56,957 nt of DNA from an uncultured Lachnospiraceae bacterium (lineage in GTDB: Bacteria > Bacillota > Clostridia > Lachnospirales > Lachnospiraceae). Shown here piece after piece: positions 34,262 through 42,291 of the stretch. The DNA lies in the NCBI GenBank assembly GCA_934408585.1, contig CAKRVA010000010.1, positions 1-56,957 of the forward strand. The letters are read 5' to 3'. The notes beneath the pieces are model-generated. The model was not told where the DNA came from, searched no databases, and was given only the letters and a program-made list of their open reading frames with translations. Within the stretch, counting starts at the first letter, position 1. Every line of letters begins with the position of its first letter. Both the position numbers and the translations under genes were made by a program.

Positions 34262-34786
34262 TTATCTTCTGTTGTGACTTAATCCCATATTTTTTTTCAT
34301 AAGACACAATATTACAATTGCAACACCAAGCAGTACTCCTGCTACCTTGCTTAACTCGTTTCTCCTATAATCCGCTTGTGGCAATAACGATTCCAGCGTA
34401 AATCCATAATATTCATGATCTATCGTGTATACCGGTACAGAATCACCTACTTGGTATTTTTTATATGCATCTTCCGTTACAAACATCTTTCTATCCATAG
34501 ATTGGTTGTAATAAAAATAGTAATTTGTTATGCTATTACCCAAATCATCAGACGTATAGGAATCACTATCTTTTTTGGTAATTACTACATCTTCCACATA
34601 ATAATCTTTCCCTTCCACCATCTCTGACAGTTGCCTGCCAAATTCTGTGGACGTTTGATACACCTTTATCCAGATTCCTATAAAGGCAATTATCATCATT
34701 ACCAATGCTATCCAGAATAGCACATTCCAAATTGGATTCTTTTTCTTAAGTTGTTTTGCATCGGTTTTACATAATTTATTACTCAT
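34262..34786 (-). CDS. two-helix membrane protein (DUF3592-like)
   Basis: 174 residues. A Lys-rich N-terminus is followed by helix 1 at about residues 20-42. A central external domain of about 90 residues has Tyr-rich beta strands and KKYQVGDSVPVYTIDHEYYG. Helix 2 lies near 148-165. The YxVGDxVxVYY-like pattern is typical of DUF3592. It starts 2 nt after the lipoprotein gene stop, so the two are cotranscribed. Confidence 0.7.
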   Translation of the reverse strand: MSNKLCKTDAKQLKKKNPIWNVLFWIALVMMIIAFIGIWIKVYQTSTEFGRQLSEMVEGKDYYVEDVVITKKDSDSYTSDDLGNSITNYYFYYNQSMDRKMFVTEDAYKKYQVGDSVPVYTIDHEYYGFTLESLLPQADYRRNELSKVAGVLLGVAIVILCLMKKNMGLSHNRR

Positions 34787-34788
34787 TT

Positions 34789-35712
34789 TTAATCCATCTC
34801 TATCACATAATCGTAACTGTAAGTGTGGACATAAAGCTTACCGTCCTGCTCTACGAGCAAATCCGGTTTCTTTTTCAATTTCAGTCTGTCAACAATTTCA
34901 CCGGTATTCCGATTGATTTGATATAAATAGTCATCCTCACTGGTAAAGCCATAGCCACATATGATAATGTCGCCCTTTACCACAAAATTCATGGAATTAT
35001 AAGACTGGTCCGCACTTCTCCACAATAATTTATCATTCTCCAAATCATAAGCAAACATAAAGCAGCTGTCCGGCTGGGCATATCCATTTAACACGCTGGA
35101 GCCATAAAATATTCCATCCTTCAAATATGCATTATTTCCATTTGTATACCATCGATCTGTTGGATATTGCAACACATATAAGCAATTTCCGGTTTCTTTT
35201 TCATAAATATAAAGTTCCTCATCCCCCCACTGATACTCATAGGATTCATCATAAAATCGGTTCCAATCATTTCCAATCATGGGAAGTGATAAATTTTCTC
35301 TCTCATACCATTCGTATGCCCAGTCAATATCATTATACTCTTCCGATAAAATCCGCAAATTCAACGGTGTAACTGCGTCACCCTCTACATGTGTTTCCTT
35401 GGTTTCGGAAAAATCTATTGTTATATATTTGGGTTCAGAAACAATGTCCGCTTCATCTGTATCACTGGGAATTTTCTCCTCCTCAGCATCATTAATCACA
35501 TCTGCTTCCACTTCCGAATCAGCTTCTGTTTCGGTTTTGTCAACTGCATCAATTTCGGTAGCTGTATCGGTTTTGGTGGCTGTATCAGTTTCTGTTATTG
35601 AATCCGTCGCTATTTCTGTTGCTGTACTGACATCCGGCTTGACCGCTTCCCTGCCACAACCAATCAGTGCGATGGAAGTTATTATTAAAAGTAAATATCG
35701 TAAGTTTTTCAT
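34789..35712 (-). CDS. lipoprotein with low-complexity linker and beta-propeller-like domain
   Basis: 307 residues. The signal is KNLRYLLLIITSIALIGC with Cys at position 19. An unusual linker of about 80 residues repeats acidic Thr-rich units (TETDTATKTDTATEID). The C-terminal domain has PQQ/BamB-like strand pairs (YDLENDKLLWRSADQ, YQINRNTGEIVDRLKL). No enzyme motif is seen. GGAGAAAAATC precedes the ATG. Repeat element A lies upstream. Confidence 0.75.
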   Translation of the reverse strand: MKNLRYLLLIITSIALIGCGREAVKPDVSTATEIATDSITETDTATKTDTATEIDAVDKTETEADSEVEADVINDAEEEKIPSDTDEADIVSEPKYITIDFSETKETHVEGDAVTPLNLRILSEEYNDIDWAYEWYERENLSLPMIGNDWNRFYDESYEYQWGDEELYIYEKETGNCLYVLQYPTDRWYTNGNNAYLKDGIFYGSSVLNGYAQPDSCFMFAYDLENDKLLWRSADQSYNSMNFVVKGDIIICGYGFTSEDDYLYQINRNTGEIVDRLKLKKKPDLLVEQDGKLYVHTYSYDYVIEMD

Positions 35713-35795
35713 GATTTTTTCTCCTGCTTTCTTTTTTTATATTTTTATAGATGGCATCCTTGCATACTCTTCAATATATTCCAAAACAATGCTGG

Positions 35796-36102
35796 TATAA
35801 TCCCTCAGTTTCTATATCCATTATTTTCTTTACATTGCATCCCAAAAACAAGAAAAATTTTTCTATATGCATATTTTTCACTTACACAGAACCCAATTTT
35901 TTCTATATAAGAAAACAGCCTCTCTATAATATCCAAAATTTGACCTTATTTTGGACATTATGACTTCTTATTTTTTCATATAGAAAATCTCCTCGTCGCT
36001 GGTGGATATTTTTTGATGATATTTTTCTATATAGAAAATCCAAACGTTCAGACTGGAGTTTGGGGGATATTTTTTGATGGCGTTTTCCCATATAGAAAAT
36101 CT
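35796..36102. repeat. modular inverted-repeat element, copy A
   Basis: Boxes of the TTTTCTATAT type lie at 35808, 35859 and 35899 (left-facing). ATATAGAAAA boxes lie at 35978, 36029 and 36090 (right-facing). Between the halves is a 13-bp arm pair, ATAATATCCAAAA (35926-35938) and TTTTGGACATTAT (35949-35961), with one A-C mismatch. The element fills most of the gap between the racemase gene and the lipoprotein gene. The start TATAATCCCTCA is shared with copy C. No coding function is supported. Confidence 0.85.
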
Positions 36103-36223
36103 CAACCAGCACATGGGAAGTTACCACCATATTTTCCGCTTTTCTATCAATTAAACTTCGCCAATATATGCAATCGTATCCGTCGGCACGGCAATAAGTC
36201 TCCCACGTAACCCTCAAAACCAA

Positions 36224-36913
36224 TCATAATGCATTCATGCAGATTTCATTGATATGTATCTCGGTTGTATCCAAAATAGGTACATCTACATCACATGAAC
36301 TTATTGCCAATGACAGTTCTGTACACCCCAATAGCAATGAATCCGCTTTTTCTTCAAAAATATATTTTTCTGCCATTCGAATCAACTTTTGCTTATCATC
36401 TGGAATAACAAGTCCGTTCTCCAGATTTGGATATATTAAATTTCCAATTATTTCTGAGTCACTATCTGTTGGAATGATTGGAATTATTTCATGTTGCTTT
36501 AATGCATTTTCATATAGTCCGCTCTTTAATACAAAAGAAGTTCCAAACACAAGAACTTTTTTGAACTTTTTTCTTTCAATTTCCCGTACTACTGCCTCAA
36601 CAATACTAATAACTGGAAGGGGAAATCTGTCACAAATCATATCCCACACAATATGCTCCGCATTTGCCGTTATCGCTGCAATTTCTGCACCTGCTGCTTT
36701 TAAATGTGAAAGACTTCCCAACAAATAATTACATAATTCATCGTAATCTTTTTCACCTAGTGCCCTGTCGTGTAATGACATATTTACACTGTCAATCACA
36801 ATTTCCGGATATATATTATCTCCACAATTTTTACGACTTTTTTCAATAATTTTGAGATAATATTCTACTGTCGATGCCGGTCCAATTCCACCAATAAGAC
36901 CTATTTTTTTCAT
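36224..36913 (-). CDS. aspartate/glutamate racemase family protein
   Basis: 229 residues from the ATG with GAGGGG seven nt upstream. It begins KKIGLIGGIGPASTVEYY, the classic N-terminus. It carries the catalytic Cys region AAITANAEH where many members have TACNTAH, and the second catalytic site LLLGCTELSLAI with Cys and Glu. The first site therefore shows Ala-Asn-Ala in place of a Cys, as in some RacX or amino-acid racemase paralogues. The activity is uncertain because one of the two catalytic cysteines appears to be missing. Confidence 0.85.
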   Translation of the reverse strand: MKKIGLIGGIGPASTVEYYLKIIEKSRKNCGDNIYPEIVIDSVNMSLHDRALGEKDYDELCNYLLGSLSHLKAAGAEIAAITANAEHIVWDMICDRFPLPVISIVEAVVREIERKKFKKVLVFGTSFVLKSGLYENALKQHEIIPIIPTDSDSEIIGNLIYPNLENGLVIPDDKQKLIRMAEKYIFEEKADSLLLGCTELSLAISSCDVDVPILDTTEIHINEICMNAL

Positions 36914-36944
36914 TTCGTACCCCTCTATCATTCTGAGTTTCCAC

Positions 36945-37235
36945 CTACAACATAACCTTTCGAATAGATGTCTCCAGCACATACTTCTCCTTTATTTCTT
37001 TTAAAATCCCCATATGTTCTGTCTGTAAATGCTTCTTTTGTTGTTCCTCAGACTGCCATTCCTCTATAAGAAGTACATCCTCCGACTCTGCCACATCATA
37101 ATAATAGTTATAGGATATACATCCGTCTTCCTGCTTGATTTTTTCCCAAACACCGGAAGTAATCACTTCATCCAAAAAGATTTCTCTGGTATTCTGTTTT
37201 GTTTTATATCTTACAAGCAACATTATTTTTTCCAT
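36945..37235 (-). CDS. antibiotic biosynthesis monooxygenase (ABM) domain protein
   Basis: 96 residues of the dimeric alpha/beta barrel: LVRYKTKQNTREIFLDEV at the start, GCISYNYYYDVAESEDVLLIEEW in the middle (putative quinol monooxygenase pattern), then a helix with HLQTEHMGIL. It is related to YgiN and heme-degrading small proteins. A GGTGATGG site lies just upstream of two adjacent ATGs. Confidence 0.9.
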   Translation of the reverse strand: MEKIMLLVRYKTKQNTREIFLDEVITSGVWEKIKQEDGCISYNYYYDVAESEDVLLIEEWQSEEQQKKHLQTEHMGILKEIKEKYVLETSIRKVML

Positions 37236-37284
37236 CATCCATCACCTGACCTTATGTAACTTATTGTTTTCCCTCATTTCCAAC

Positions 37285-37869
37285 CTACAAGTTTTCTATA
37301 AAATGATGGCAAGACATATCCCAATACTTTTTATATATAAAATCATCCTTACCATCAAAATTGAGCTGATACATTCTGAATATAACCGGAAAATCTTTGG
37401 GCTGCCATTGTTCTTCATAGGAATAACAATATTTCATACCCAACTTTTTCATAACATTTCCGCTTCTCGGATTCTTTTGATCATGGGTTGCTGTAATGTA
37501 TGGCAAGCCATCTCTTTTTACTTGCTCTACAACAGCTTTCCCTGCTTCCGTAACAATTCCACTATGCCAAAACTCCTTGCGAAGACCATAGCCCAAATCA
37601 TGATGCTCTTCCATATCTACTTTAATATATCCAATCGGAAATTTATCTTCTTTCAGACAGATGGCATATGCATAGACCTGCGACTGTGCATATTTGGAGG
37701 CATATCTTTCCTCATAAAACCGCTTTGTTTCTTCAAGGCTTTTCATCGGATACCACGGCAAAAATTTATTTACTTCCTCATCTTTTAAAATCAAAAAAAG
37801 TGCATGCAAATCTTCTTCTGAAAATTTTCTCAGAATCAGACGCTCCGTTTCTAACGTAGGAGTATTCAT
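37285..37869 (-). CDS. RimJ/RimL-type GNAT acetyltransferase
   Basis: 194 residues. It opens TPTLETERLILRKFSEEDL and contains the GNAT core GYGLRKEFWHSGIVTEAGKA, then the family motif THDQKNPRSGNVMKKLGMKY. The ATG at 37869 has GGAGTG ten nt upstream. Members acetylate small amines or protein N-termini; the substrate is unknown. Confidence 0.9.
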   Translation of the reverse strand: MNTPTLETERLILRKFSEEDLHALFLILKDEEVNKFLPWYPMKSLEETKRFYEERYASKYAQSQVYAYAICLKEDKFPIGYIKVDMEEHHDLGYGLRKEFWHSGIVTEAGKAVVEQVKRDGLPYITATHDQKNPRSGNVMKKLGMKYCYSYEEQWQPKDFPVIFRMYQLNFDGKDDFIYKKYWDMSCHHFIENL

Positions 37870-37958
37870 TTTCTTTTTCACTCCATAAATTTTAATTTGG
37901 ATATTAGTAAATTATGACCTCTCAACAGAGGTTACAGTGTTTTAATAAAATCCTCCAA

Positions 37959-37980
37959 AAGCCTTGAAAACAAAGGATTT
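37959..37980 (+). other. left attachment-type repeat of the integrative remnant
   Basis: AAGCCTTGAAAACAAAGGATTT, sharing AAGCCTTGAAAA with the right end and flanked on the left by AATCCTCC, which resembles the inverted AATCCTC at the far right border (GAGGATT, 42274-42280). It lies in the non-coding gap after the GNAT gene. Confidence 0.55.
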
Positions 37981-38154
37981 ATCGCAATGTGTTCGCCTTA
38001 TCTCTTTATACGGTTACACACAAGTTTACTCTTTCCCTCCTTGCTCATAAGGGCAAATGCAAGGGCAAGAAAATTTCATAACAAGATATAACAGAGTGTG
38101 GCAATCGGAGAACTGTGATGTATGTGCGAATATATTATAACGGAGGATTTTTCA

Positions 38155-38532
38155 ATGGACAAGTATATTTACGATGATAAAAATGGTCTGTGGTATGAAC
38201 TACAAGGAGATTATTATATTCCTTGTCTTATCTTACCAGCCGAAAAAGAACAGCCTATCGGTTTGTGGGGACAGCGGCACTTGCGGTATCTGAAAGAATA
38301 CCACAGAAATACATACACAACGCTACTTACAAGCGGTAGGCTGAACACTTACCTTGCCGATATAGATAAACAAGCACAGGAGCGTATGGAAAGACTTACA
38401 GAGCAGATGAAACGGGCGCAGGGTGTCACGGAGCAGTTAAAAGCAGAAAACGCCTTAGAATGGGTGCAGAGGATAAATAACATACGAGCGTGTGCAAAGG
38501 AGATTATAGAAAAGGAAATCATCTTTGCATAA
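38155..38532 (+). CDS. tnpV: transposon-associated TnpV-like protein
   Basis: 125 residues. The family block LWGQRHLRYLKEYHRNTYTTL and the following TSGRLNTYLADIDKQAQERM, plus VTEQLKAENALEWVQRINNIR, match TnpV-type proteins of Clostridial mobile elements. TnpV has no defined enzyme role. The ATG at 38155 has GGAGG eight nt upstream; an earlier in-frame ATG at 38122 lacks a site. Confidence 0.88.
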   Translation: MDKYIYDDKNGLWYELQGDYYIPCLILPAEKEQPIGLWGQRHLRYLKEYHRNTYTTLLTSGRLNTYLADIDKQAQERMERLTEQMKRAQGVTEQLKAENALEWVQRINNIRACAKEIIEKEIIFA

Positions 38533-38540
38533 TTACAGAA

Positions 38541-38568
38541 AGGCGGCAGAGAAAAATCTTTGCCGCCT
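38541..38568 (+). terminator. hairpin after tnpV
   Basis: An 8-bp stem AGGCGGCA / TGCCGCCT with a 12-nt loop follows the stop by 9 nt. No U-run follows it (AAAAATTTT instead), so a weak terminator or a relic of the element is more likely than a strong stop. Confidence 0.45.
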
Positions 38569-38587
38569 AAAAATTTTAAAAAAAGTC

Positions 38588-38618
38588 TTGTTTGTGACGC
38601 CGCGTAATGATTTATAAT
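38588..38618 (+). promoter_or_regulatory. MerR-type promoter with 19-bp spacer
   Basis: TTGTTT (38588-38593), 19 bp, TATAAT (38613-38618), then a CAGGAGG ribosome site before the MerR gene. The overlong 19-bp spacer is typical of promoters that MerR proteins activate by untwisting DNA, so the regulator likely controls its own operon. Confidence 0.65.
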
Positions 38619-38640
38619 AGGTGTCAGGAGGTAAATAATT

Positions 38641-39441
38641 ATGGCAAAATACAGAGCAATTCCGCAAGGGTTTATGACAGTTGGAGAAGTGGCAAAGAAA
38701 ATGGGAGTTACCGTCCGTACTCTGCAATACTACGATAAAGAAGGACTGCTTTCCCCATCGGCAGAAAGCGAAGGCGGACGCAGGCTTTATACCGATAAAG
38801 ATTTGATTACACTTCATCAGATTATATCTTTGAAATCACTGGGCTTTTCTTTGGACGATATAAAAGAGCGGTTGATCTCTTTGGAAACACCGGCTGATGT
38901 TGCAAATGCTCTTACAGAGCAGGCAGATGATATACGCCAAAAAATAGAACAGCTTCAGGCTTCGTTGTCAGCAATAGAACAGTTAAAAGCAGAAGTTTTA
39001 CAAATGCAGACGGTCAACTTTAAGAAGTATGCAGATATTATTGTCAATCTACAAATGAAGAATGACTCTTATTATCTTATTAAGCGTTTCGATGATGATA
39101 CGCTCGATCATATACGCAGTCAATTTGATAAAGAAAGCGGCTTAGATTTTATGGACAGATTTAACCGCCTAAGTGATGAAATCGTACAGCTTCAAAAAGA
39201 AAATGTATCGCCCGAAAGCGAAAAATGCCAACAGGTTGTACAAGAATATTGGGGCTTGATTATGGAGTTTACAAATGGCGATATGAGTATGCTTCCGAAA
39301 TTGATGGAAGTCGGTAACATTGATACTGCCACAAACGCTTGGGAAGAAAGGCAGAAAATCGTTAACGCTTATTTAGAACCAGCTTTGCAAGTCTATTTTT
39401 CAAGACTTGGAACAAATCCCTTTGAGGAGGTGAAACCGTGA
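38641..39441 (+). CDS. MerR-family transcriptional regulator
   Basis: 266 residues. The N-terminal winged helix is VGEVAKKMGVTVRTLQYYDKEGLLSP and GGRRLYTDKDLITLHQI. A coiled coil of about 35 residues follows, then a long C-terminal domain of about 150 residues without the cysteines of metal-sensing MerR proteins. The tail may bind an organic effector, as in TipA-like regulators. Its stop overlaps the ABC start (GTGA), so regulator and transporter are cotranscribed. Confidence 0.93.
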   Translation: MAKYRAIPQGFMTVGEVAKKMGVTVRTLQYYDKEGLLSPSAESEGGRRLYTDKDLITLHQIISLKSLGFSLDDIKERLISLETPADVANALTEQADDIRQKIEQLQASLSAIEQLKAEVLQMQTVNFKKYADIIVNLQMKNDSYYLIKRFDDDTLDHIRSQFDKESGLDFMDRFNRLSDEIVQLQKENVSPESEKCQQVVQEYWGLIMEFTNGDMSMLPKLMEVGNIDTATNAWEERQKIVNAYLEPALQVYFSRLGTNPFEEVKP

Positions 39442-40253
39442 AAGACGCAATACAAGTTCGTGAATTAAAGAAAAGTTATGGCAGTCATATGGTTCTTAAG
39501 GGTCTTGATTTTCAAATTGAAAAAGGAGAAATTTTCGCTCTGCTCGGCGTAAACGGAGCAGGAAAAACGACAACGCTTGAATGTATCGAAGGTCTAAGAA
39601 AATATGACAGTGGTGCGATTACTGTAAACGGGAAAATGGGTATTCAGCTACAATCATCATCTTTGCCCGCCCATATCAAGCCAATGGAGGCTGTAAAGCT
39701 GTTTGTAAAATGGAATAAAACAAAAATTGATGATACCATGCTTAACGGTCTTGGTATCAAAGAAATGGAAAAGAAGCAGTATATACAATTATCTACAGGA
39801 CAGAAAAGAAGGTTACATCTTGCCCTTGCGCTTATAGGCAATCCCGATGTTATTTTTCTCGATGAGCCGACTGCGGGACTTGATGTCGAGGGTAGACTAT
39901 CGCTCCACGAACAAATCCGAAAGCTCAAATCACACGGAAAAACAATCGTCTTGACAAGTCACGATATGGCGGAAGTAGAAACCTTATGTGACCGCATTGC
40001 CATTTTGAATGACGGAAATATTGTCTTTTGCGGTACAGCTTTGGAACTGACCGACAGGGTTGGGAGAAAATATTTTATCCATATCAAGACGCAGCAAGGA
40101 GACAACACTTTTGAAACGGACAATATCGAAGACACTTTGATTTCTTTATTGGGCGAATTAAAACAGAAAAAAATCCATGTATTCGATATTAAAGTTGATC
40201 GTGGCACGCTGGAACAGCATTTTATCGAAATGGCAAGGAGGGAAGCAGAATGA
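39438..40253 (+). CDS. ABC-2 type exporter ATP-binding protein
   Basis: 271 residues. Walker A is LLGVNGAGKTTTLE, the signature LSTGQKRRLHLALAL, Walker B VIFLDEPTAGLD and the switch His LTSHDMAE. A C-terminal domain of about 60 residues is typical of drug-exporter ATPases. GTG start, with GAGGTG seven nt upstream. It partners the permease that begins at its stop (ATGA overlap). Confidence 0.93.
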   Translation: MKDAIQVRELKKSYGSHMVLKGLDFQIEKGEIFALLGVNGAGKTTTLECIEGLRKYDSGAITVNGKMGIQLQSSSLPAHIKPMEAVKLFVKWNKTKIDDTMLNGLGIKEMEKKQYIQLSTGQKRRLHLALALIGNPDVIFLDEPTAGLDVEGRLSLHEQIRKLKSHGKTIVLTSHDMAEVETLCDRIAILNDGNIVFCGTALELTDRVGRKYFIHIKTQQGDNTFETDNIEDTLISLLGELKQKKIHVFDIKVDRGTLEQHFIEMARREAE

Positions 40254-40966
40254 ACGGTTTTTTATACGGCGTAGCATTACAGTGGAAGTTGGATATACGC
40301 AGTAAATCTTTGTTGGTAACCTGCTATATCGTTCCGCTTATTTTCTTTCTGCTTATGGGTGGTATTTTTACTTCTGTTATGCCTGAAATGAGAAGCACAC
40401 TGATACAATCTATGATTGTGATGAGCGTTTCAATGGGAGCGTTTATTGGGTTGCCGCCATCATTGATTGAAACTTATGGAAGTGATGTAAAAAAGGTTTA
40501 TAAAGCAAATGGAGTACCTTTATATTTAGGTCTTGTTACAATGTTCCTTTCTGCATTTGTGCATTTGATGATTAGCTGTGCCATTATATTACTGCTTGCC
40601 CCGATACTGTTTGAGGCGGCTTTGCCAGTACAGCTTCCGTTTTTCTTTCTTGCGCTTGCCATATACATCATTGTGTCGCTGAGTATTGGAAGTATATTAG
40701 GATTGGTTGTAAAAAATCAGGCAAAGCTGACAATGATAGCGCAGCTTGTGTTTTTACCCTCGATTATGCTTTCGGGGATTATGTTCCCTATCGACTTGCT
40801 TCCCGATTTTCTTGAAGCCATAGGGCGTATTTTCCCCGCTTCTTGGGGATACCAATTGATGTTAGATAATGGTTTTTGCCTTGAAAATCTATGGTACTTA
40901 ATTCTTGTATTCTGTGCGGCAGTAATTATATGTGCAATACTTTTGAACAAGCAAAAATCCAAATAG
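40250..40966 (+). CDS. ABC-2 type transporter permease
   Basis: 238 residues with about six membrane helices: LVTCYIVPLIFFLLMGGIF near the start, a middle helix pair, IYIIVSLSIGSILGLVVKN and LVFLPSIMLSGIMFPIDLLPD, the typical ABC-2 motif, then a last helix. It probably exports a lipophilic or antimicrobial compound with the upstream ATPase; the MerR protein would sense it. Confidence 0.92.
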   Translation: MNGFLYGVALQWKLDIRSKSLLVTCYIVPLIFFLLMGGIFTSVMPEMRSTLIQSMIVMSVSMGAFIGLPPSLIETYGSDVKKVYKANGVPLYLGLVTMFLSAFVHLMISCAIILLLAPILFEAALPVQLPFFFLALAIYIIVSLSIGSILGLVVKNQAKLTMIAQLVFLPSIMLSGIMFPIDLLPDFLEAIGRIFPASWGYQLMLDNGFCLENLWYLILVFCAAVIICAILLNKQKSK

Positions 40967-40984
40967 GGTCGGAGGACAAAGGTT

Positions 40985-41152
40985 TTGAATAAAACAGAAT
41001 GGATATTATGCCCTATCTGCGGCAATAAAACTCGTACAATGATACGGGAAGATACAGAATTAAGAAACTTCCCTCTCTACTGTCCGAAGTGCAAAAAGGA
41101 AACAATCATCAATGCCCAGGATATGAAAGTCTCGCTTGCAGAACACAAATAA
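40985..41152 (+). CDS. cysteine-rich KTR domain protein
   Basis: 55 residues, too short for many ORF callers. TTG start with GGAGG nine nt upstream. NKTEWILCPICGNKTRTMIRE is followed by FPLYCPKCKKETIINA: two CPxC knuckles forming a zinc ribbon, plus the KTR motif. Such proteins sit next to resistance or exporter genes on Tn916-like and related elements. No function is known. Confidence 0.85.
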   Translation: MNKTEWILCPICGNKTRTMIREDTELRNFPLYCPKCKKETIINAQDMKVSLAEHK

Positions 41153-41165
41153 GATTTTTATGTAT

Positions 41166-41201
41166 GCCGCCGCATGGGTAATACCATAGCGGCGGTTTTT
41201 C
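41166..41201 (+). terminator. terminator of the MerR-ABC-KTR operon
   Basis: CCGCCGCATGG, loop GTAATA, CCATAGCGGCGG, then TTTTT. A strong GC-rich stem of about 11 bp with one bulge, lying 14 nt after the KTR stop. Confidence 0.85.
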
Positions 41202-41205
41202 GTGC

Positions 41206-42110
41206 CTATCGGCTGTCTCTGTCAAAGGATTTCTTTCTCTGTCTCGGTTGGTTTCTTTGCTTGCCCTCTATCTGAAGCTGGCGCAGGCGTTTCAATACGC
41301 TCTCCCGTTCAGGCGGCTTTGCCTGCTCTGTGAGCGCCTTGCGCTCCTTACCTTTGAAAATCCCTTTTGTTTCGGCAAGCTGCTGTTTCAGTTTCGGAAG
41401 TACCGTATCCTGCAAATGCCGGATTTCTTTCGCCTTATCCTGCGCCTTTATCATCAGCTTTTGCATGGTACGGAACTCTGCCATATCTATTTCAAGAACA
41501 GGCTTCGGCGGCATATCGTGTTCACGGATTAGGTTTTGCAGGAAGTCCTTTGCCTTGCTGACGATACTGCGGAACAGACCCGGCAGCCAGCCCTTGCTTT
41601 GATAGACTGGCTCGTTTTTTCGTGTATCTCTGTCCGCTTGACTTCTAAAATCTTTGCTTCGGAGATACCCGATAATAACGCCATATCCGCTGTCCTGTTC
41701 CATTCCTGTCTTGCGGCATTGTCGGCTTTGATTTCGTCCGCTTTGGGATTGTTCTTACCGATTTTCTTGGTCGGCAGATAGACGCTGTTTTTATCAAACA
41801 CCTTTAAGTGCTGCTCAGGATCAGAGATATGGCGGTTGATAAGTTCCGTATACACTTCTTTTATCTCTCGGAGAAAAGGCTCTTCCTTAAAGCGTGTGTC
41901 TTTAGTGGTAAACAGATGGCTTTCGTATATCTCACCTTTTTTGATGACTGTACAGCCTTTCCGTATCTGCCCGTCCTCCCCCGTGATTTCCTTTTTGGTG
42001 CGGACACGCTTTCCAGTTTCGTCAAAGAACACGCTGCGGGAAGCAATCTTCACATCAGGTTCGGGGAGCAGCCGCCTCTCGCCAGTACCACAATGAACAT
42101 TTACGCTCAC
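41206..42110 (-). pseudogene. frameshifted MobA/MobL-type relaxase fragment
   Basis: Two minus-strand frames join near 41605. The upstream one (42110 to about 41605) reads SRSVFFDETGKRVRTKKEI, CTVIKKGEIYESHLFTTKD and YLPTKKIGKNNPKADEIKAD. The other (about 41605 to 41206) reads WLPGLFRSIVSKAKDFLQNLI, KPVLEIDMAEFRTMQKLM and a basic tail. Together they match the C-terminal half of MobA/MobL mobilization proteins. The N-terminal nickase part with its HUH and Tyr motifs is absent, so it cannot start transfer. Confidence 0.8.
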
Positions 42111-42173
42111 TCTACAAGGGAAACGAAGCGCACTTCCGCAAGGCTGCTGGATAAGGTGGTCGGCGGGGAATAA
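42084..42173 (+). pseudogene. C-terminal tail of a Tn916-type tyrosine integrase
   Basis: The plus frame ends STTMNIYAHSTRETKRTSAR followed by LLDKVVGGE and TAA. The Tyr in NIYAH is the active-site position of this family. Only about 30 codons remain. The rest was lost in the deletion that joined it to the relaxase remnant on the other strand. Confidence 0.85.
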
Positions 42174-42248
42174 AAAGTTGCCCTTGTTTCGGCTCGTAAG
42201 GGCAAAAACAAGGGCAAACAGATAAGGTTTGAATGAAAAACAGGCGTG

Positions 42249-42280
42249 AAGCCTTGAAAAATCAATGGTTTTTGAGGATT
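42249..42280 (+). other. right attachment-type repeat of the integrative remnant
   Basis: AAGCCTTGAAAA, then ATCAATGGTTTTTGAGGATT, lies 75 nt after the integrase tail as expected for the integrase end. The first 12 bp repeat the left boundary. The AATCCTC complement at the outer side mirrors that at the left border. Confidence 0.6.
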
Positions 42281-42291
42281 AGATAGTTAAA

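Larger units (their letters stand above)
37959..42280. mobile_element. decayed Tn916-like integrative element remnant
   Basis: About 4.3 kb bounded by the direct repeat AAGCCTTGAAAA (37959-37970 and 42249-42260). Inside each end is a longer direct repeat, GCTCATAAGGGCAAATGCAAG (38043) versus GCTCGTAAGGGCAAAAACAAG (42192), of the sort bound by integrase arm domains. Contents: tnpV, a MerR-ABC exporter operon, a KTR-domain gene, a frameshifted relaxase and the last ~30 codons of an integrase. The lost parts and the opposite strands of relaxase and integrase fit an internal deletion that fixed the cargo in place. The region interrupts the run of minus-strand genes. Confidence 0.75.

Noticed and set aside
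35924..36223. 99-residue ORF in copy A and a similar 69-residue ORF at 50842-51051 in copy C
   Set aside because: Both run through the repeat elements. The similarity is the DNA repeat read in one frame, the 61-bp step breaks the frame between units, copy B does not keep it, and no ribosome site precedes them.
41808..42173. Full 121-residue plus-strand ORF as a protein
   Set aside because: Only its last 30 codons match an integrase; the rest is the antisense of the relaxase remnant.
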